A stretch of DNA of 64,000 nt. Source: Thinopyrum elongatum (lineage: Eukaryota > Streptophyta > Magnoliopsida > Poales > Poaceae). Shown piece after piece: positions 43,838 through 55,529 of this stretch (positions within the stretch are counted from its first letter, which is position 1; every line of letters begins with the position of its first letter). The stretch lies in contig CM022302.1 of NCBI GenBank assembly GCA_011799875.1, positions 526,456,228-526,520,227 on the forward strand, read 5' to 3'. Made by a program: the position numbers and the translations under genes. The notes beneath the pieces were generated by a model. That model saw only the letters and a list, made by a program, of their open reading frames with translations, ran no database searches and was not told the origin of the DNA.

Positions 43838-44365
43838 TTACAATAAAGGAAATAACACAAGACATGTTCTAATTTTTTTCATAAATGTTTCCCATGCCCT
43901 ATTGATCCATTCAAGCCTCACACTTGGATGTTCCTCCTTTAGGGCACTGAAGACATCGCGGTGTTCCTTCTTCGTAAAGAGTTCTAGAGCATGGAAATAC
44001 ACTTCACTTCCAGGTTTACCTCCATCATTCACCACCATGTCCTTCATCTCCTTAATCTCATCTCTCACAAGATCCTCCTTCATTTCAGATGTCCCTGAAT
44101 TGCGTCTAGTCTCCCTCTTTTCCCAAAGGTTAGCAATATGCTTAAATTGCATTCTATCCTTGCTATCTTTTGCAATCTTTTGCACCATCGTAGGACTAGG
44201 TGAATAAGGGCATGATCTCTTCTTTCGACCTTTCGCTTTGTTAGGTGTCACATGAGTAGCATCTATTTCACATTCTGAGCCTATCGCATCATCATCATCA
44301 ATGTGAATTTGAGAGCCGCCAACTTGAGACGAGGGAGGTGGCGCCCTCGCATACTCATTTGTCAC
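43838..44365 (-). CDS. PIF/Harbinger ORF1 partner protein, C-terminal part
   Basis: A 175-residue minus-strand frame lies upstream of the transposase in the usual place for the Myb/SANT-like partner needed for nuclear import and DNA binding. It has a nuclear-localisation-like basic stretch (KAKGRKKRSCPYSP), a charged helical region (EMKEDLVRDEIKEMKDMV) and a C-terminus resembling plant Myb/SANT (L10-interacting-MYB-like) proteins: EVYFHALELFTKKEHRDVF, then VRLEWINRAWETF. The Myb-like domain itself should lie further upstream (above 44365), where stops interrupt (near 44428). It is probably a decayed copy although this piece is open. Confidence 0.6.
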   Translation of the reverse strand: MTNEYARAPPPSSQVGGSQIHIDDDDAIGSECEIDATHVTPNKAKGRKKRSCPYSPSPTMVQKIAKDSKDRMQFKHIANLWEKRETRRNSGTSEMKEDLVRDEIKEMKDMVVNDGGKPGSEVYFHALELFTKKEHRDVFSALKEEHPSVRLEWINRAWETFMKKIRTCLVLFPLL

Positions 44366-44503
44366 ACTAACATCATCAAATATGACGCTCAGTTTTATCT
44401 CATCCTCTAGTGGAGTGTATCAAAACTTGACGGCAAGTTCATTTCTCTAGAAAAAAAACATCACAAATTAGTGCAACAATTGGTAGAGGAGGAAAGTAAC
44501 GGC

Positions 44504-46640
44504 TGAAGAAGAAGAAGAAGGCAACTTATGTACGAAATGGTGGTCTTGGATAAAATCTGAATTTTGTTCGTACATTACAAATTCATTTCTTGCTCCTTGG
44601 ACAACACTCAAAACAACACAGCTATAAACACTAAAAGAAATACATGAGCATAAGTTCAATGCAAGAATCAATATATTCTCCATTTATGCAAATGCATCCA
44701 TGACAAAGGATTGCATCAACTCACTACAAGAACATCTACATTGTAATGCTTCATCCAGGAAACAGTAGCAATGACATAACAGAGACAAATTTATGATAAA
44801 ACTGCATGGGTCATGGAAGGGCCTAACTTGAAGATAAGTAGTCGTCGTCCTCCTCCTCCAATTGCTGAATGTGTCCTCCCAACCAACCAATTCTTGCATG
44901 ATGAAGAAGGTACTGGCCATCACTAAAGCCCTAGGTTAGAACTGGGAGAAACGAAGATATGTTCGAAGCTAGTTTCTTGAGCTCTGTCGGACAGAGATGC
45001 ACTTCAAGAAGACAAGAAAAATAAATTCAATTAAAGAAGCAGCTCACTCTGCCAGGGATGTAGTTCAAGAAAACTCCAGAACACTTTCTGCATGTGATGC
45101 ACTTCAAGATGGGCAATACAATACATGTGACCATTGAGAGGAATGTCAAACGGTGTGTGGCGCGGATCCTCTGCTTGATCTCCTCCCGGACTCCGCAAAG
45201 ACCGAGCACCTCATCACCGCTGAGAGGTCAATGTTGAGGCCATCAGATGGTCTCAAGTCAATGGAGAGCACAATACCTCTTGAGCGGGGTGGTAAGGAGA
45301 GTGGGAGAGATAGATTCCGGAGCGGGAGCGACGAAGACGGCTACAGGTCTCGGGGGAGTGGTGGTGGGCTTGGCGTGAACCATGCCAGTCCATAGGCAAG
45401 GCAATAAGGAAGACTTCTAGGCTCAAGAGGAGGAGCCCCCCCCCCCCCCCCCCCCACCAATATTAAATTATAGTAACAATCACTATATACTATTATCCAT
45501 TAAGTTTAAAAGGTTATTATACAAAAAAAAAGATAAATCATAAACTTGCAGCAACAAATCTACACCATGGACCAATAGCGTGTAGCACGTAGAAACAAAC
45601 CATCTTAATAGGTAACCGGGAATCCAATAGGCGGCAATGAATTTAATTACCGTACTAGTCACATCTTGCCAACTTATTACTGAACCTAACTTGCCCCATT
45701 TGCAAATGGTTCAATTTATATTATAGGTAGTTCTATAAATATGTTGATATAATAATACACTAGAAACTACAATTAAGATATTAGTTAGACACTACACTTT
45801 AGAGATATCTACCACGATATTAAAATATGCACCAAATACACACAAATATATACATGTGCACTATATAATTTATGCCAATATCAAGATTTATTTAAACACA
45901 CATTTTATTAAAACACAATACTAAAAATTTAGAAATAATATTTAAGCAAAAACATTGAAATTTATAACAAAGATGTGACTAATATGTGAGTATATTGGAT
46001 GTAATACCATCTTATATTATTGGACGGAGGGAGTAGTAGTTGTACTCATTATATTAGTGTCGTAATATAATTTTAGAAAGGTATAAAAGTTTGGTATAAA
46101 AAATGTTTATTATAATTCGCCCCTTTTACCAAATTTGTTTGGATGCCCCTGGGCGGGAGTGGTGGCGGTGACGGTGGGAGCAGTGCGAGCTCGATGGGAG
46201 TGGCGGCGGGCTGGTCGGCGAGTGGCAGGCGCGACGGGAGCCACGACGGGTGTAGTCCTCGGATGCCTAAAATTTTAGAAATGATTTTCGAGTGACAAAC
46301 ATTAAAATTCATAACAGAGAACGATATAATCAATATTACAAAACATTGTTATTGTGATTAGCTATGTCAGCTAAATAATAGCATTTATACTCATTGTATT
46401 AGCATGGTAAAATGATTTTAGATACGTATAAAAGTTTGGTATGAAAATGTTTATTTTAATTCACCATGTTTACCAAATTTATTTGGATGCCACTGGACGG
46501 GAGTGGTGGCGGCTACAATGGGAGCAGCACGAGCTCGATGGGAGCGGCGGTTGCTCATCGGCGAGCGGCAGGCATGACGGGTATGATGGGTTCACCACGA
46601 GTGCGGCGGGTACGAAGGGGGTTAGATATGAAATCTTTCA
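44504..46640 (-). repeat. Dispersed repeat, copy 2 (pair with 5747-7740)
   Basis: Colinear with copy 1 from GGCAACTTATGTACGAAA (44520). It has an extra 120-bp segment near 45750 and, unlike copy 1, a second GGATGCCACTGGACGGGAGT unit at 46486 (first at 46140). It lacks the Stowaway MITE of copy 1. It lies immediately upstream (minus sense) of the Harbinger genes. Conserved minus-strand frames in both copies (FIMQELVGWEDTF; GARNEFVMYEQNSDF) suggest former exons or UTR, but I cannot name them. Confidence 0.75.
45436..45455 (+). repeat. C20 homopolymer
   Basis: Twenty C in a row. The matching place in copy 1 (about 6648) has only short C runs. Confidence 0.95.
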
Positions 46641-47524
46641 TTAGTACGAACACCGTCCATGGTCCAGTATAGCTAGAAAACATGAAATAGAATGTTTTCT
46701 CTCCGAATAGCAAGGTACTACATTTCTAAATTCTCTCTTTCTAGTTGAAAGGATCGATATGGTTGACTAGAGGGGGTGAATAGGCAACTACCAATTTTTT
46801 ACTTTTCTTAACAAATTAGGGTTAGCAACAAATAGGTTGTCTAGATATGCAACTAGGTGAGCAACCTATATGATGCTAGCAACACAAGAAACACAAGCAA
46901 CACAAGCAAGCAAAGGATACAGCGCAAGTAAAGCTTGCACAAAGTAAAGCTAAGAGATAACCACAAGTGGAGACGAGGATGTGTTACCGAAGTTCCTTCC
47001 CTTTGAGAGGAAGTACGTCTTCATTGGACCGGTGTGGAGGCACAATGCTCCCCAAGAAGCCACTAGGGCCACAGTATTCTCCTCATGCCCTCACACAATG
47101 CGAGAGGTCATGATTCCATTAGTGGTGCCCTTGAAGGCGGTGACCGGACCTTCACAAACAAGGTTGGGGCTCTCTCCACAATGAATTGGAGGCTCCCAAC
47201 AACACCATGAAGCTTCACCACAATGAGATGTGGCTCCGAGGTGAACTCAACTGTCTAGGATGCTCAAACACCCAAGAGTAACAAGATCCGCAAGGGGTTA
47301 GTGGGAGAAATCAAATTTCTCTTGGTGGAAGTGTAGATCTAGGCCTTCTCAAGCAATCCCTAAAGAATCAACAAGTTTGATTGGCTAGGGAGAGAGATCA
47401 GGCAAGAATGAGCTTGAGAGCAACAATGGAGCTTGGGGGAGGAAGATGTAGTCAACTAGAAGAAAGATGACTCATTTATATAGTGGGAGAACGGATCCAA
47501 CCGTTATGCTCCCACATCCCATGC

Positions 47525-48060
47525 ATAAGTGGTAGTACCGCTCGGGTGAGCGGTACTTCCGCTGGCACAGAAGTGCCGGCTACGTAGTACAACCTGAGCA
47601 AGTCAGGGGGATGGTAGTGCCGCCGGAGCGGTACTACCGCGCCCTCCAGCGGTACTACAGCGAGGTGTTGAACTGCATCAGATATTCGCGGTAGTAGAGG
47701 AGGGCAGGGCGGTAGTGCCGCGGTACTACCGCCTAGAACTGCCGCTCTACTTCCGCCCATGAAATAGTATAGTCCAGAACAAGGAAAATAAGCGGCACTC
47801 CCTGCGGTACTAGCCAGTGGTAGTTCCGCTGGAGCGGTATACTACCATGGCTGGCAGCGGTACTTCCGCTTAGTCTGTGAGTGTTTAGTAAACTGGCGGT
47901 AGTTGAGAGGTAGTTAGCCCCGTAGTACCGCATCTGTGGTACTACCGTGGCGAACTGCCACTCTACTACCGCCCGTTTACCGAACCCACAAAATAGGCGG
48001 AAGTAGGAGTCGTACTGCACAACGGCGGTACCGCTAGAGCGGTACTACCGCTTAGCCTGT
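47525..48060. repeat. Array of GCGGTAGTACCGC-type near-palindromes
   Basis: More than twenty irregularly spaced words of the form GCGGTA(G/C)T(A/T)CCGC or parts of them. Further copies lie at 48395-48560, 48933-48985 and 63945-64000. Each word is almost its own reverse complement. Confidence 0.85.
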
Positions 48061-48394
48061 TCTGACAAGGTTCAAACACAAAGGAGGGACAAGCTCCTTG
48101 CCCGACATTTCATCAGGAGGGGTGTACTTCTACTTCTCCTTTTGCTTACTGGTTGTTGTCTTCACGTTCTGCCTGGGAGGACCACCGAAACTGGCAGGGG
48201 TGCCGTCAGCGGTACGGTAGCGCTTGGAACCACCAGACGATCTAGGTTCTTGCGTCGAGCATGATGAATGGAGCTACCATCACCTGGAACCCACAAACAT
48301 AGATCGAGGGAAAAGTAGGTATAAGGTCATTGCATAAGCCAAAGGATATAAAATGAGAATATAAGTGATTGCGAAAATTGTGAAAATCTAGGTC

Positions 48395-48560
48395 ACAGCG
48401 GTAGTACCGTGTCCAGCCGCGGTAGAACCGCCGTAGGTTCAGCGGTAGTACCGCTGGACACGAGCGGTAGTACCGCTGCAAGCGGTAGTACCGGCCGTGT
48501 CCAAGCGGTCGTACCGCCCACCTGACGGAAATACTTTTGCGGAGTGGATCCAGTAGTACC
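48395..48560. repeat. Second GCGGTAGTACCGC array
   Basis: At least seven copies of AGCGGTAGTACCGC and close variants, denser than in the first array. Confidence 0.85.
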
Positions 48561-49013
48561 GGTGACGTAGAAGTGCAAAATCTAGGCAAGGACTACTATA
48601 CTCCTATCTAGCAGTCGTCCTGGGCCCTACTCATGCCTAGATTTAGCCAAAAATCTATGAATACACATGCATTTCCCTCAAACCAAGATTCAAAAAATAG
48701 AACCATAGGAGAGGAAAACGAGCGCAATATCGGTATCCATGGCAAGAGGAGAAGATGGGGATCGATCCGACCGGTCGGAAACGGAGAAGACGACACGGAT
48801 TTGGATAGCCGGAGCCGGCCTCCGGAGCAGTTTCGGGTCGCCTGAGAGGGAACTCGGACAGAGGAGAAGTCAATGGGTATGGGGGAGTTGGAACTCCCCA
48901 TGCCCAGCACTTAACCCCCACGCGAGTCCTCGAAGCGGTTGTACCGCCTAAACGGTAGTACCGTGCCCCACAGCGGTAGTTCCGCCTCAGTGCATTGACA
49001 GGGGGTCAACACA

Positions 49014-50479
49014 TGATACGTCTCCGTCGTATCTATAATTTTTTTATTGTTTCATGCCAATATTATACAACTTTTACATACTTTTGGCAACATTTTATAT
49101 GATTTATTGGATTAACATATTGATCCAGTGCCAGTGCCAGTTCCTTTTTGTTGCATGTTTTTTGTTTCGCAGAATATCCACATCAAACGAAGTCCAAATG
49201 CAATAAAAATTTACGGATAATTATTTTGGAATATTGGTGATTTTTAGGAGGTGGAATCAATGCAAACGGAGGCCCACGGCCTCCAACACCCACCAGGGCA
49301 CGCCCCAGCCCCCTAGTGCGCCCAGGTGTATCGTGGCCTCCCCGTAAGTTGGTTGGAGCTCTACTCCGGGCGCAAGGAAGCTTATATCAGGAAAAAATCG
49401 TGTTAAAATCTCAGCACAATCGGAGTTACGGATCTCCAGGAATATAAGAAATGGTTTTCGGCCAGAAAATAGGAACGCGAAATAGAAGAGAACAGAGAGA
49501 TAGATCCAATCTAGGAGGGGCTCCTGCCCCTCCGCTGCCATGGAGGCCATTGACCAGAGGGGAAACCCTCTTCCCATCTAGGGGGAGGCCAAGGAAGAAG
49601 GAGGAGGGGGGCTCTCTCCCCCTCTCTCCCGGTGGCGCCGGAGCGCCGCCGGGGCAATCATCGTGACGGCGATCTACTCCAATAACTTCGCCACGGTTAA
49701 CACCAACTCTCTCCCCCTCTATGCAGCGGTGTAACCTCTCTTCTACCCACTGTAATATCTACTTAAACATGGTGCTCAACGATATATATTATGTTCCAAT
49801 GATCTATGGCTATCTTATGATGTTTGAGTAGATTCATTTTGTCCTATGGGTTGATTGATGATCGTGATTGGTTTGAGTTGTATGTTTTATTTTGGTGTTG
49901 TCCTATGGTGCCCTCCATGTCACGCAAACGTGAGGGATCCCCATTGTAGGGGGTTGCAATACGTTCATGATTTACTTATGGTGGGTGGCGTGAGTGATAG
50001 AAGCACAGACCCGAGTAAGTGGGTTGTTGCGTATGGGAGTAAAGAGGACTTGATACTTAATGTTATGGTTGGGTTTTACCTTAATGATCTTTAGTAGTTG
50101 TGGATGCTTGCTAGAGTTCCATTCATAAGTGCATATGATCCATGTAAAGAAAGTATGTTAGCTCATGCCTCTCCCTCATATAAAATTGCAATAATGATAA
50201 CCGGTTTAGTTATCGATCACCTAGGCACAAATGACTTTCTTGCGTGACAAAAGCTATCTACTTTTATTATCCTGCAATTTATTCATAGTTCTATTGTCGC
50301 AAAGTACTTCTAGTTTTATTCTTGTTCTAGGTAAAGCAAATGTTAAGTGTGCGTCAAGTTGTATCGATGGTCGATAGAACTTGAGGGAGTATTTGTTCTA
50401 CCTTTAGCTCCTCGTTGGGTTCGACACTCTTATTTATGAAAAAAGGATACAAATGATCCCCTATACTTGTGGGTTATCA
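49014..50479 (+). repeat. WHAM-like 5' LTR
   Basis: 1466 bp, against 1460 bp for the 3' copy. The two are highly similar throughout. Short shared frames such as 49855-50094 (GLSCMFYFGVVLWCPPCH...) recur in the 3' LTR (63307-63546) and are LTR translation, not genes. Confidence 0.93.
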
Positions 50480-50490
50480 AGAACTTTTTC

Positions 50491-50508
50491 TGGCGCCGTT
50501 GCCTGGGA
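50491..50508 (+). promoter_or_regulatory. Primer binding site, tRNA-Asp
   Basis: TGGCGCCGTTGCCTGGGA, 11 bp after the LTR, is complementary to the 3' end of plant tRNA-Asp (my recall of that tRNA) with one mismatch. Confidence 0.85.
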
Positions 50509-50639
50509 GCAATAGCGTGGGGTGAATATTCTCGTTTGTGCTTGTTTGCTTTATCACTAAGTAGTTTTTATTTTTTGTTCTAAGTTGTTTTATATCTTTA
50601 GTTATGGATATGGAACACGAAATACCAAAAAATTAGTTG

Positions 50640-51945
50640 TACTTGCTACTCATGGAGATGGGGAACCTCCTAAAACCCTCGATGCTCGTTATGTTGAAAA
50701 TTTAAACACTACTTTGATAATCCTGAGAAAACCCCATTCAACTTGATAATGGGAGACACGTTGGATCAATGTGAATACTTTAGGGATTCTCGCTTGACTC
50801 AAAAAGGGAAACTTTTATGGGATCAAATTCATATGTTGCATTGGTATGCTCAGAATTTATGCTTGAGATATGATTATACTTGTTACTCTAGGATGAGGGC
50901 TCCACACCTTCCCTTTGCACGCAAATTTAACGATAATGAAACCTTAGCTTCTTATGCTAATGGTAGATATGATTACTATGATGTGGAACGAATAGAAGAA
51001 TTTGTTGCTTTTAAGGGTGCTTATGAAATTGAATCTATGTTTGAAAGGTATGAAGATTATGATGATGCTGTTTACAGACCTGAAAATTTTGCTATAATTA
51101 ATATTTCTATGAGAATTATAAATACAATGCCGACATTGATGCATTTATTGAGGAAGTCTCCACTGTCCAAAAAGAGACTAATATTTTGCAGGAATCTATG
51201 GAAGAAGAAATTGATGAAACTGTGAGCTCATTAGATGGAAAAGATGAGGAGGAGACTGAAGAACAAAAGGAGGAAGGATTGATCACCCGTGCCCACCTTC
51301 TAATGAGAGTAACTCTTCAACTCATACATTATTTAATTTCCCTTCGTTCTTACCGAAGGATGAATGCTATGATGATTGCTATGATCCCATTGATTCATTG
51401 AAATATCCCTTTTTGATGAACTTGATGCTTGCTATGCTTGTGGCCGAGATGCCAATATGAATTAAGCTTATGGAGATGAACTTGCTATAGTTCCTTATGT
51501 TAAGAATGAAATTGTTGCTATTGCATCCACATATGATAGTCCTATTATCCTTTTGAATTCTCCCAACTACACTATATCGGAGAAGTTTGCACTTATTAAG
51601 GATTATATTGATGGGTTGCATTTTACTATTGCACATGATGATTTTGATGAATATAATATGCATGTGCTTTCTGCTCCTACTTGCAATTATTATGAGAGAG
51701 GAACAACATCTCCGCCTCTCTATGTTTCCAACACGATAAAATTGCAAGAAACTGCTTATGCTATATATTGGCCTTTACTTGATGTGCATGAATTGTTCTT
51801 TTATGACATGCCGATGCATAGCAAGAGAGTTAGACTTCGTCATTGCATGATATATGTTGCTTTGTGCTCACTACTAAATTATAAATCATTGTTAATTAAA
51901 ATTGGCTTTGATATACCTTGGGATCCGGGTGGATCAATTACTTGA
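50640..51945 (+). pseudogene. WHAM-like internal ORF of unknown function, broken
   Basis: Open pieces at 50743-51225 and 51553-51945 lie in the same frame. The stretch between is open in other frames (acidic EEEIDETVSSLDGKDEEETE; then DECYDDCYDPIDS), and a TAA at 51463-51465 follows CYACGRDANMN. The protein starts MGDTLDQCEYFRDSRLTQKG, has a Tyr/Asp/Glu-rich middle and ends with SAPTCNYYERG...MPMHSKRVRLRH. The last part is shared with the Sabrina-like element (55,000 region). No Gag zinc knuckle or Pol motif is visible. It stands where gag is expected, but I cannot assign it to Gag. Confidence 0.6.
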
Positions 51946-51953
51946 GCACTTTA

Positions 51954-52000
51954 TGCCTAGCTTAATGGCTTTAAAGAAAGCGCTACCAGGGAGACAACCC
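51954..52000 (+). other. Conserved post-ORF motif (WHAM copy)
   Basis: TGCCTAGCTTAATGGCTTTA...GCGCT...GGGAGACAACCC directly follows the ORF. The Sabrina-like element has the same motif at 55145-55192. Function unknown. Confidence 0.75.
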
Positions 52001-52480
52001 GGAAGTTTTAGAGATTCATTTTATTCTGTTGTGTGATTTTATAAAGTTTAAAAACAAAAAAATATAGAGGGGAACCTAAAACTTTTTCAAAAAGAAAAGT
52101 GAAAGTGAGATAGACGAGCATTGTTAAAGTGGGAGCTAGCCTTGAACTTTGTTCATGCCCATGGAAACTTTGTGAATCTGAATTACAGAAAATTTTCAAC
52201 AAAAAAAATTATCCCCTTGTACAAATTCATTGTATTATAAAAATAATGTGCCAAGATTTGCCTTTAGGATGATTAGATTGCTTGTTGGTATGTGCGGTGC
52301 AAAAACAGAAACTTTGGCTGTAGTGTTTGATTTTACATTTTTTAATGGAACGTCAAAAGTTTCTGAATATTTTACACAGTACTGCTATGCAAAAAAAAAA
52401 AATTAGAGTTACAGAAGTATGGTTAATGTTCAAATTGGTACAGACTGTCCTGTTTTTGACAGATTCTGTTTTTTGATGCA

Positions 52481-54038
52481 TGATACGTCTCCAATGTATC
52501 AATAATTTTTTATTGTTCCATGCTATTATATTATCTGTTTTGGATGTTTTATATGCATTAATATGCTATTTTAAATTATTTTTGGGACTAACCTATTAAC
52601 CTAGAGCCCAGTGCCAGTTTCTGTTTTTTCCTTGTTTTTGAGTTTCGTAGAAAAGGAATACCAAACGGAGTATAAACGGAATAAAACTTTACGATGATTT
52701 TTCTTGGACCAGAAGACATCCACGGAACTTGGAATCCAAGTTAGAAGAGTCCCGAGGGCTCCACAAGCCCTCAGGGCGTGCCCTAGGGGGCACCCCCTGG
52801 CTTGTGGGCCCCCCGGGAGTCCACCGACCTCCCTCTGAGTTCTATAAATCCTCAAATATTCCATTATCACCAGAACAAGCCACGAAAATACTTTTCCGCC
52901 GCCGCAACCTTCTGTTCCCGTGAGATCCCATCTTGGGGCCTTTTTTGGCGATCTGCCGGAGGGGGATTCGATCGCGGAGGGCATCTACATCAACCCTATT
53001 GCCCTTCCGATGAAGCGTGAGTAGTTTACCTTAGACCTACAGGTCCATAGCTAGTAGCTAGATGGCTTCTTCTCTCTCTTTGATCTTCAATACCATGTTC
53101 TCCTCGATGTTCTTGGAGTTCTATCCGATGTAATATTCTTTTGCGGTGTGTTTGTCGAGATCCGATGAATTGTGGATTTATGATCAGATTATCCATGAAT
53201 ATTATTTGAATCTCCTCTGAATTCTTATATGCATGATTTGATATCTTTGTATTTCTCTTCGAATTATCGGTTTGGTTTGGCCAGCTAGGTTGGTATTTCT
53301 TGCAATGGGAGAGGTGCTTAGTTTTGGGTTCAATCTTGTGGTGTCCTCACCCCGTGACATTGTAGGGTAGCGAGGCACGTATTGTATTGTTGCCATCAAG
53401 GATAAAAGGACGGGGTTTTCATCATATTGCTTGAGTTTATCCCTCTACATCATGTCATCTTACTTAAGGCGTTACTCCTTTCTTTATGAACTTAATACTC
53501 TAGATGCATGCTGGATAGCGGTCGATGTGTGGAGTAATAGTAGTAGATGCAGAATCGTTTCGGTCTACTTGACACGGACGTGATGCCTATATGCATAATC
53601 ATTGCGTTGGATATCGTCATAACTTTGCGCTTTTCTACCAATTGCTCGACAGTAATTCGTTCACCCACCGTATTATTTGCCTTCAAGAGAGAAGCCTCTA
53701 GTGAAACCTATGGCCCCCGGGTCTATTTTCCATCATATATTTTCAGATCTATATATCAAAAATACCTTACTTTTATTTTGTTTTATGTTTTGGCAATCTT
53801 TTATACCTATCTCTATCAGATCTCACCTTTGCAAGTGACCGTGAAGGGATTGATAACCCCTTTATCGCGTTGGGTTCAAGTGTTTGATTGTTTGTGTAGG
53901 TGCATCTATTGGGGACTTGCGCGTTTCTCCTACTGGATTGATACCTTGGTTCTTAACTGAGGGAAATACTTATCTCTACTGTGCTGCATCACCCTTTCCT
54001 CTTCAAGGAAAAAACCAACGCAAGCTCAAGAAGTAGCA
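52481..54038 (+). repeat. Sabrina-like 5' LTR
   Basis: 1558 bp. A TATA-like CTATAAATC at 52842 is a candidate promoter; the 3' LTR has CTATATATTC at the same place (about 58311). Confidence 0.92.
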
Positions 54039-54049
54039 GGAAGAATTTC

Positions 54050-54067
54050 TGGCGCCGTTGCCAGGGA
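54050..54067 (+). promoter_or_regulatory. Primer binding site, tRNA-Asp
   Basis: TGGCGCCGTTGCCAGGGA, 11 bp after the LTR. It is the same primer as in the WHAM-like element, with one mismatch at the same base but to a different nucleotide. Confidence 0.85.
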
Positions 54068-54288
54068 GATCTACGTCAAGCCTACCAAGTACCCATCATA
54101 AATTCTCATCTCTTGCATTACATTATTCGCCATTTGCCTCTCGTTTTCCTCTCCCCCACTTCTAAAATGATTTTCAGAAAAATACAAAAATATTTACCTT
54201 TTTGTTTGCCTTCTTTTCGTTCGATCTTTTGTTTGCTTGTGTTACCATGTGCCTTCTTTTTGCTTGCATCTTCGCTTGCTAAAAGTTT

Positions 54289-55089
54289 ATGGATCCTCAT
54301 CCACTTGCTAATCTTTTTAAGAGATCCAATTATGATGAACCAATTTCTAGTGATTTGAGTGCATTAGATTATCTTTATGAAGTTTTTCTTGAAATTCATG
54401 AATCTAAAAATTGTAATGAAGTGTTAAAAGAAGAAATCTATGAAGTGATTCACGATAGCTCCTTGGATGAAAAGCATGATTGCAATGGTTCTACTATAAA
54501 TTCTATTAATGTCAGTTGTGCTAATGATATGTAAAACCCTAAGCTTGGGAATGCCTATTTTGCTATGCCCACTACTTATTGTAATGATCATGATTGGGGT
54601 GATTCTTCTTATGATCTCGAAAATTTATTTAAGCCTCATGATTAATATGTTTGCAATAATATTGAAAGTGGGTTTGGAAGAGTGTCAACTTTAGGTAATA
54701 ATGATCCCTCTACTTTGGAGAATGGTCAATCTTATGAATTTTTTGACAAAAGTGGGTTTGGAGAGGTCATGACTTTAGTTAACGTTAATCCCACTATTTT
54801 GGAAGAGTGTCAACTTTGCATACATGTGGATCATGAAGAGAATATTTTATGTGATAGATATATTGTTGAGTTTGAATATGATCCCACATGTAATTATTAT
54901 GAGAGAGGAAAATATGGTTGTAGAAATTTTCATGTTACTAAATTACCTCTCGCTATGTTGAGATTGCTATTGTTCCTTTCTTCTTCCTTGCATATGCTAG
55001 TTTTTGCTTGTCTTGAAAAAAATTTGCTTATAAAATTCCTATGCATAGGAAGTATGTTAGACTTAAACCTGTTTTCACATGCTACATGA
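54289..55089 (+). pseudogene. Sabrina-like internal ORF of unknown function, broken
   Basis: One frame with TAA stops at 54532-54534 and 54643-54645. It starts MDPHPLANLFKRSNYDEPIS, is acidic (EVLKEEIYEVIHDSS), and includes KLGNAYFAMPTTYCNDHDWGDSSYD and LVNVNPTILEECQLCIHVD. It ends EYDPTCNYYERGKYGCRNF, followed by a frame change, because the next conserved block (MHRKYVRLKPVFT) is in another frame. It shares PTCNYYERG and the block after it with the WHAM-like ORF. No known domain is visible. Confidence 0.6.
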
Positions 55090-55144
55090 TGCTCTCTTCG
55101 TGTTTCAATTGCTATCTTTCATGTGAGCATCATTAAAATCTCAA

Positions 55145-55192
55145 TGCCTAGCTAAAAGGCTTTAAAGAAGAGCGCTTGTTGGGAGACAACCC
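55145..55192 (+). other. Conserved post-ORF motif (Sabrina copy)
   Basis: TGCCTAGCTAAAAGGCTTTA...GCGCT...GGGAGACAACCC, the counterpart of 51954-52000, again just after the ORF. Confidence 0.75.
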
Positions 55193-55529
55193 TATATTTT
55201 TATTTTCTGTTTTTATTATAATACACATTATTACCTCTGTAGTAATTGTGCTTTGGTGTTTCAATTAGTGTTTGGGACAAGTAAGACCTTTGGGATGGCT
55301 TACGGTGATAGTTGATTTGATCTTGCTGAAAAACAGAAACTTTTGCGTCCAGTTGCAGAATTTTAATAGTTCACAGGAGCGATGAAAAACCGTGAATTTT
55401 TTGAAACAAGATAGATATACAAATCTCCTCTGTTGTCCTAATGTTTCAGAATTTTTAGAGTTACACAAGAATTAGAACAATTCAGATCTTCGCAGACTGT
55501 TCTGTTTTTGAAAGATTCTGTTTTCTATG

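Larger units (their letters stand above)
42126..44500 (-). mobile_element. PIF/Harbinger DNA transposon, decayed
   Basis: It contains the two genes expected of this superfamily, both on the minus strand. The left end is probably near 42129, where TTAAGGACTAGTTCTTTTGAGC stands (TTA or TAA as the 3-bp duplication). A second, similar terminus (GGCCAGTTCTTTTCAGTGCC) lies 100 bp inside at about 42231. The right end was not found. The element may extend into the repeat 44504-46640. Confidence 0.7.
46744..49013 (+). repeat. Unclassified repeat with GCGGTAGTACCGC words (continues at 63932)
   Basis: From about 46754 (TTGAAAGGATCGATATGG, then AGAGGGGGTGAATAGG, a signature I recall from grass repeats) the sequence leads into arrays of CGGTAGTACCGC. 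The WHAM-like element interrupts it at 49014, and it resumes at 63932 to the window end. I cannot see its termini or any gene. LTR element or CACTA are both possible. Confidence 0.55.

Noticed and set aside
43641..43865. Cys/Leu/Val-rich 74-residue membrane protein
   Set aside because: Most of it is translated intron or repeat (ACAACAAAACAAATAAGTTC units). Only its end (YRQNKERVPYGPRRAP) belongs to the Harbinger transposase.
47525..48560. CRISPR array
   Set aside because: Repeats are irregularly spaced and variable, in a plant nuclear transposon context.
49855..50094. 79-residue frame also found at 63307-63546 as a conserved gene
   Set aside because: Both copies are the same position of the two LTRs of one element.
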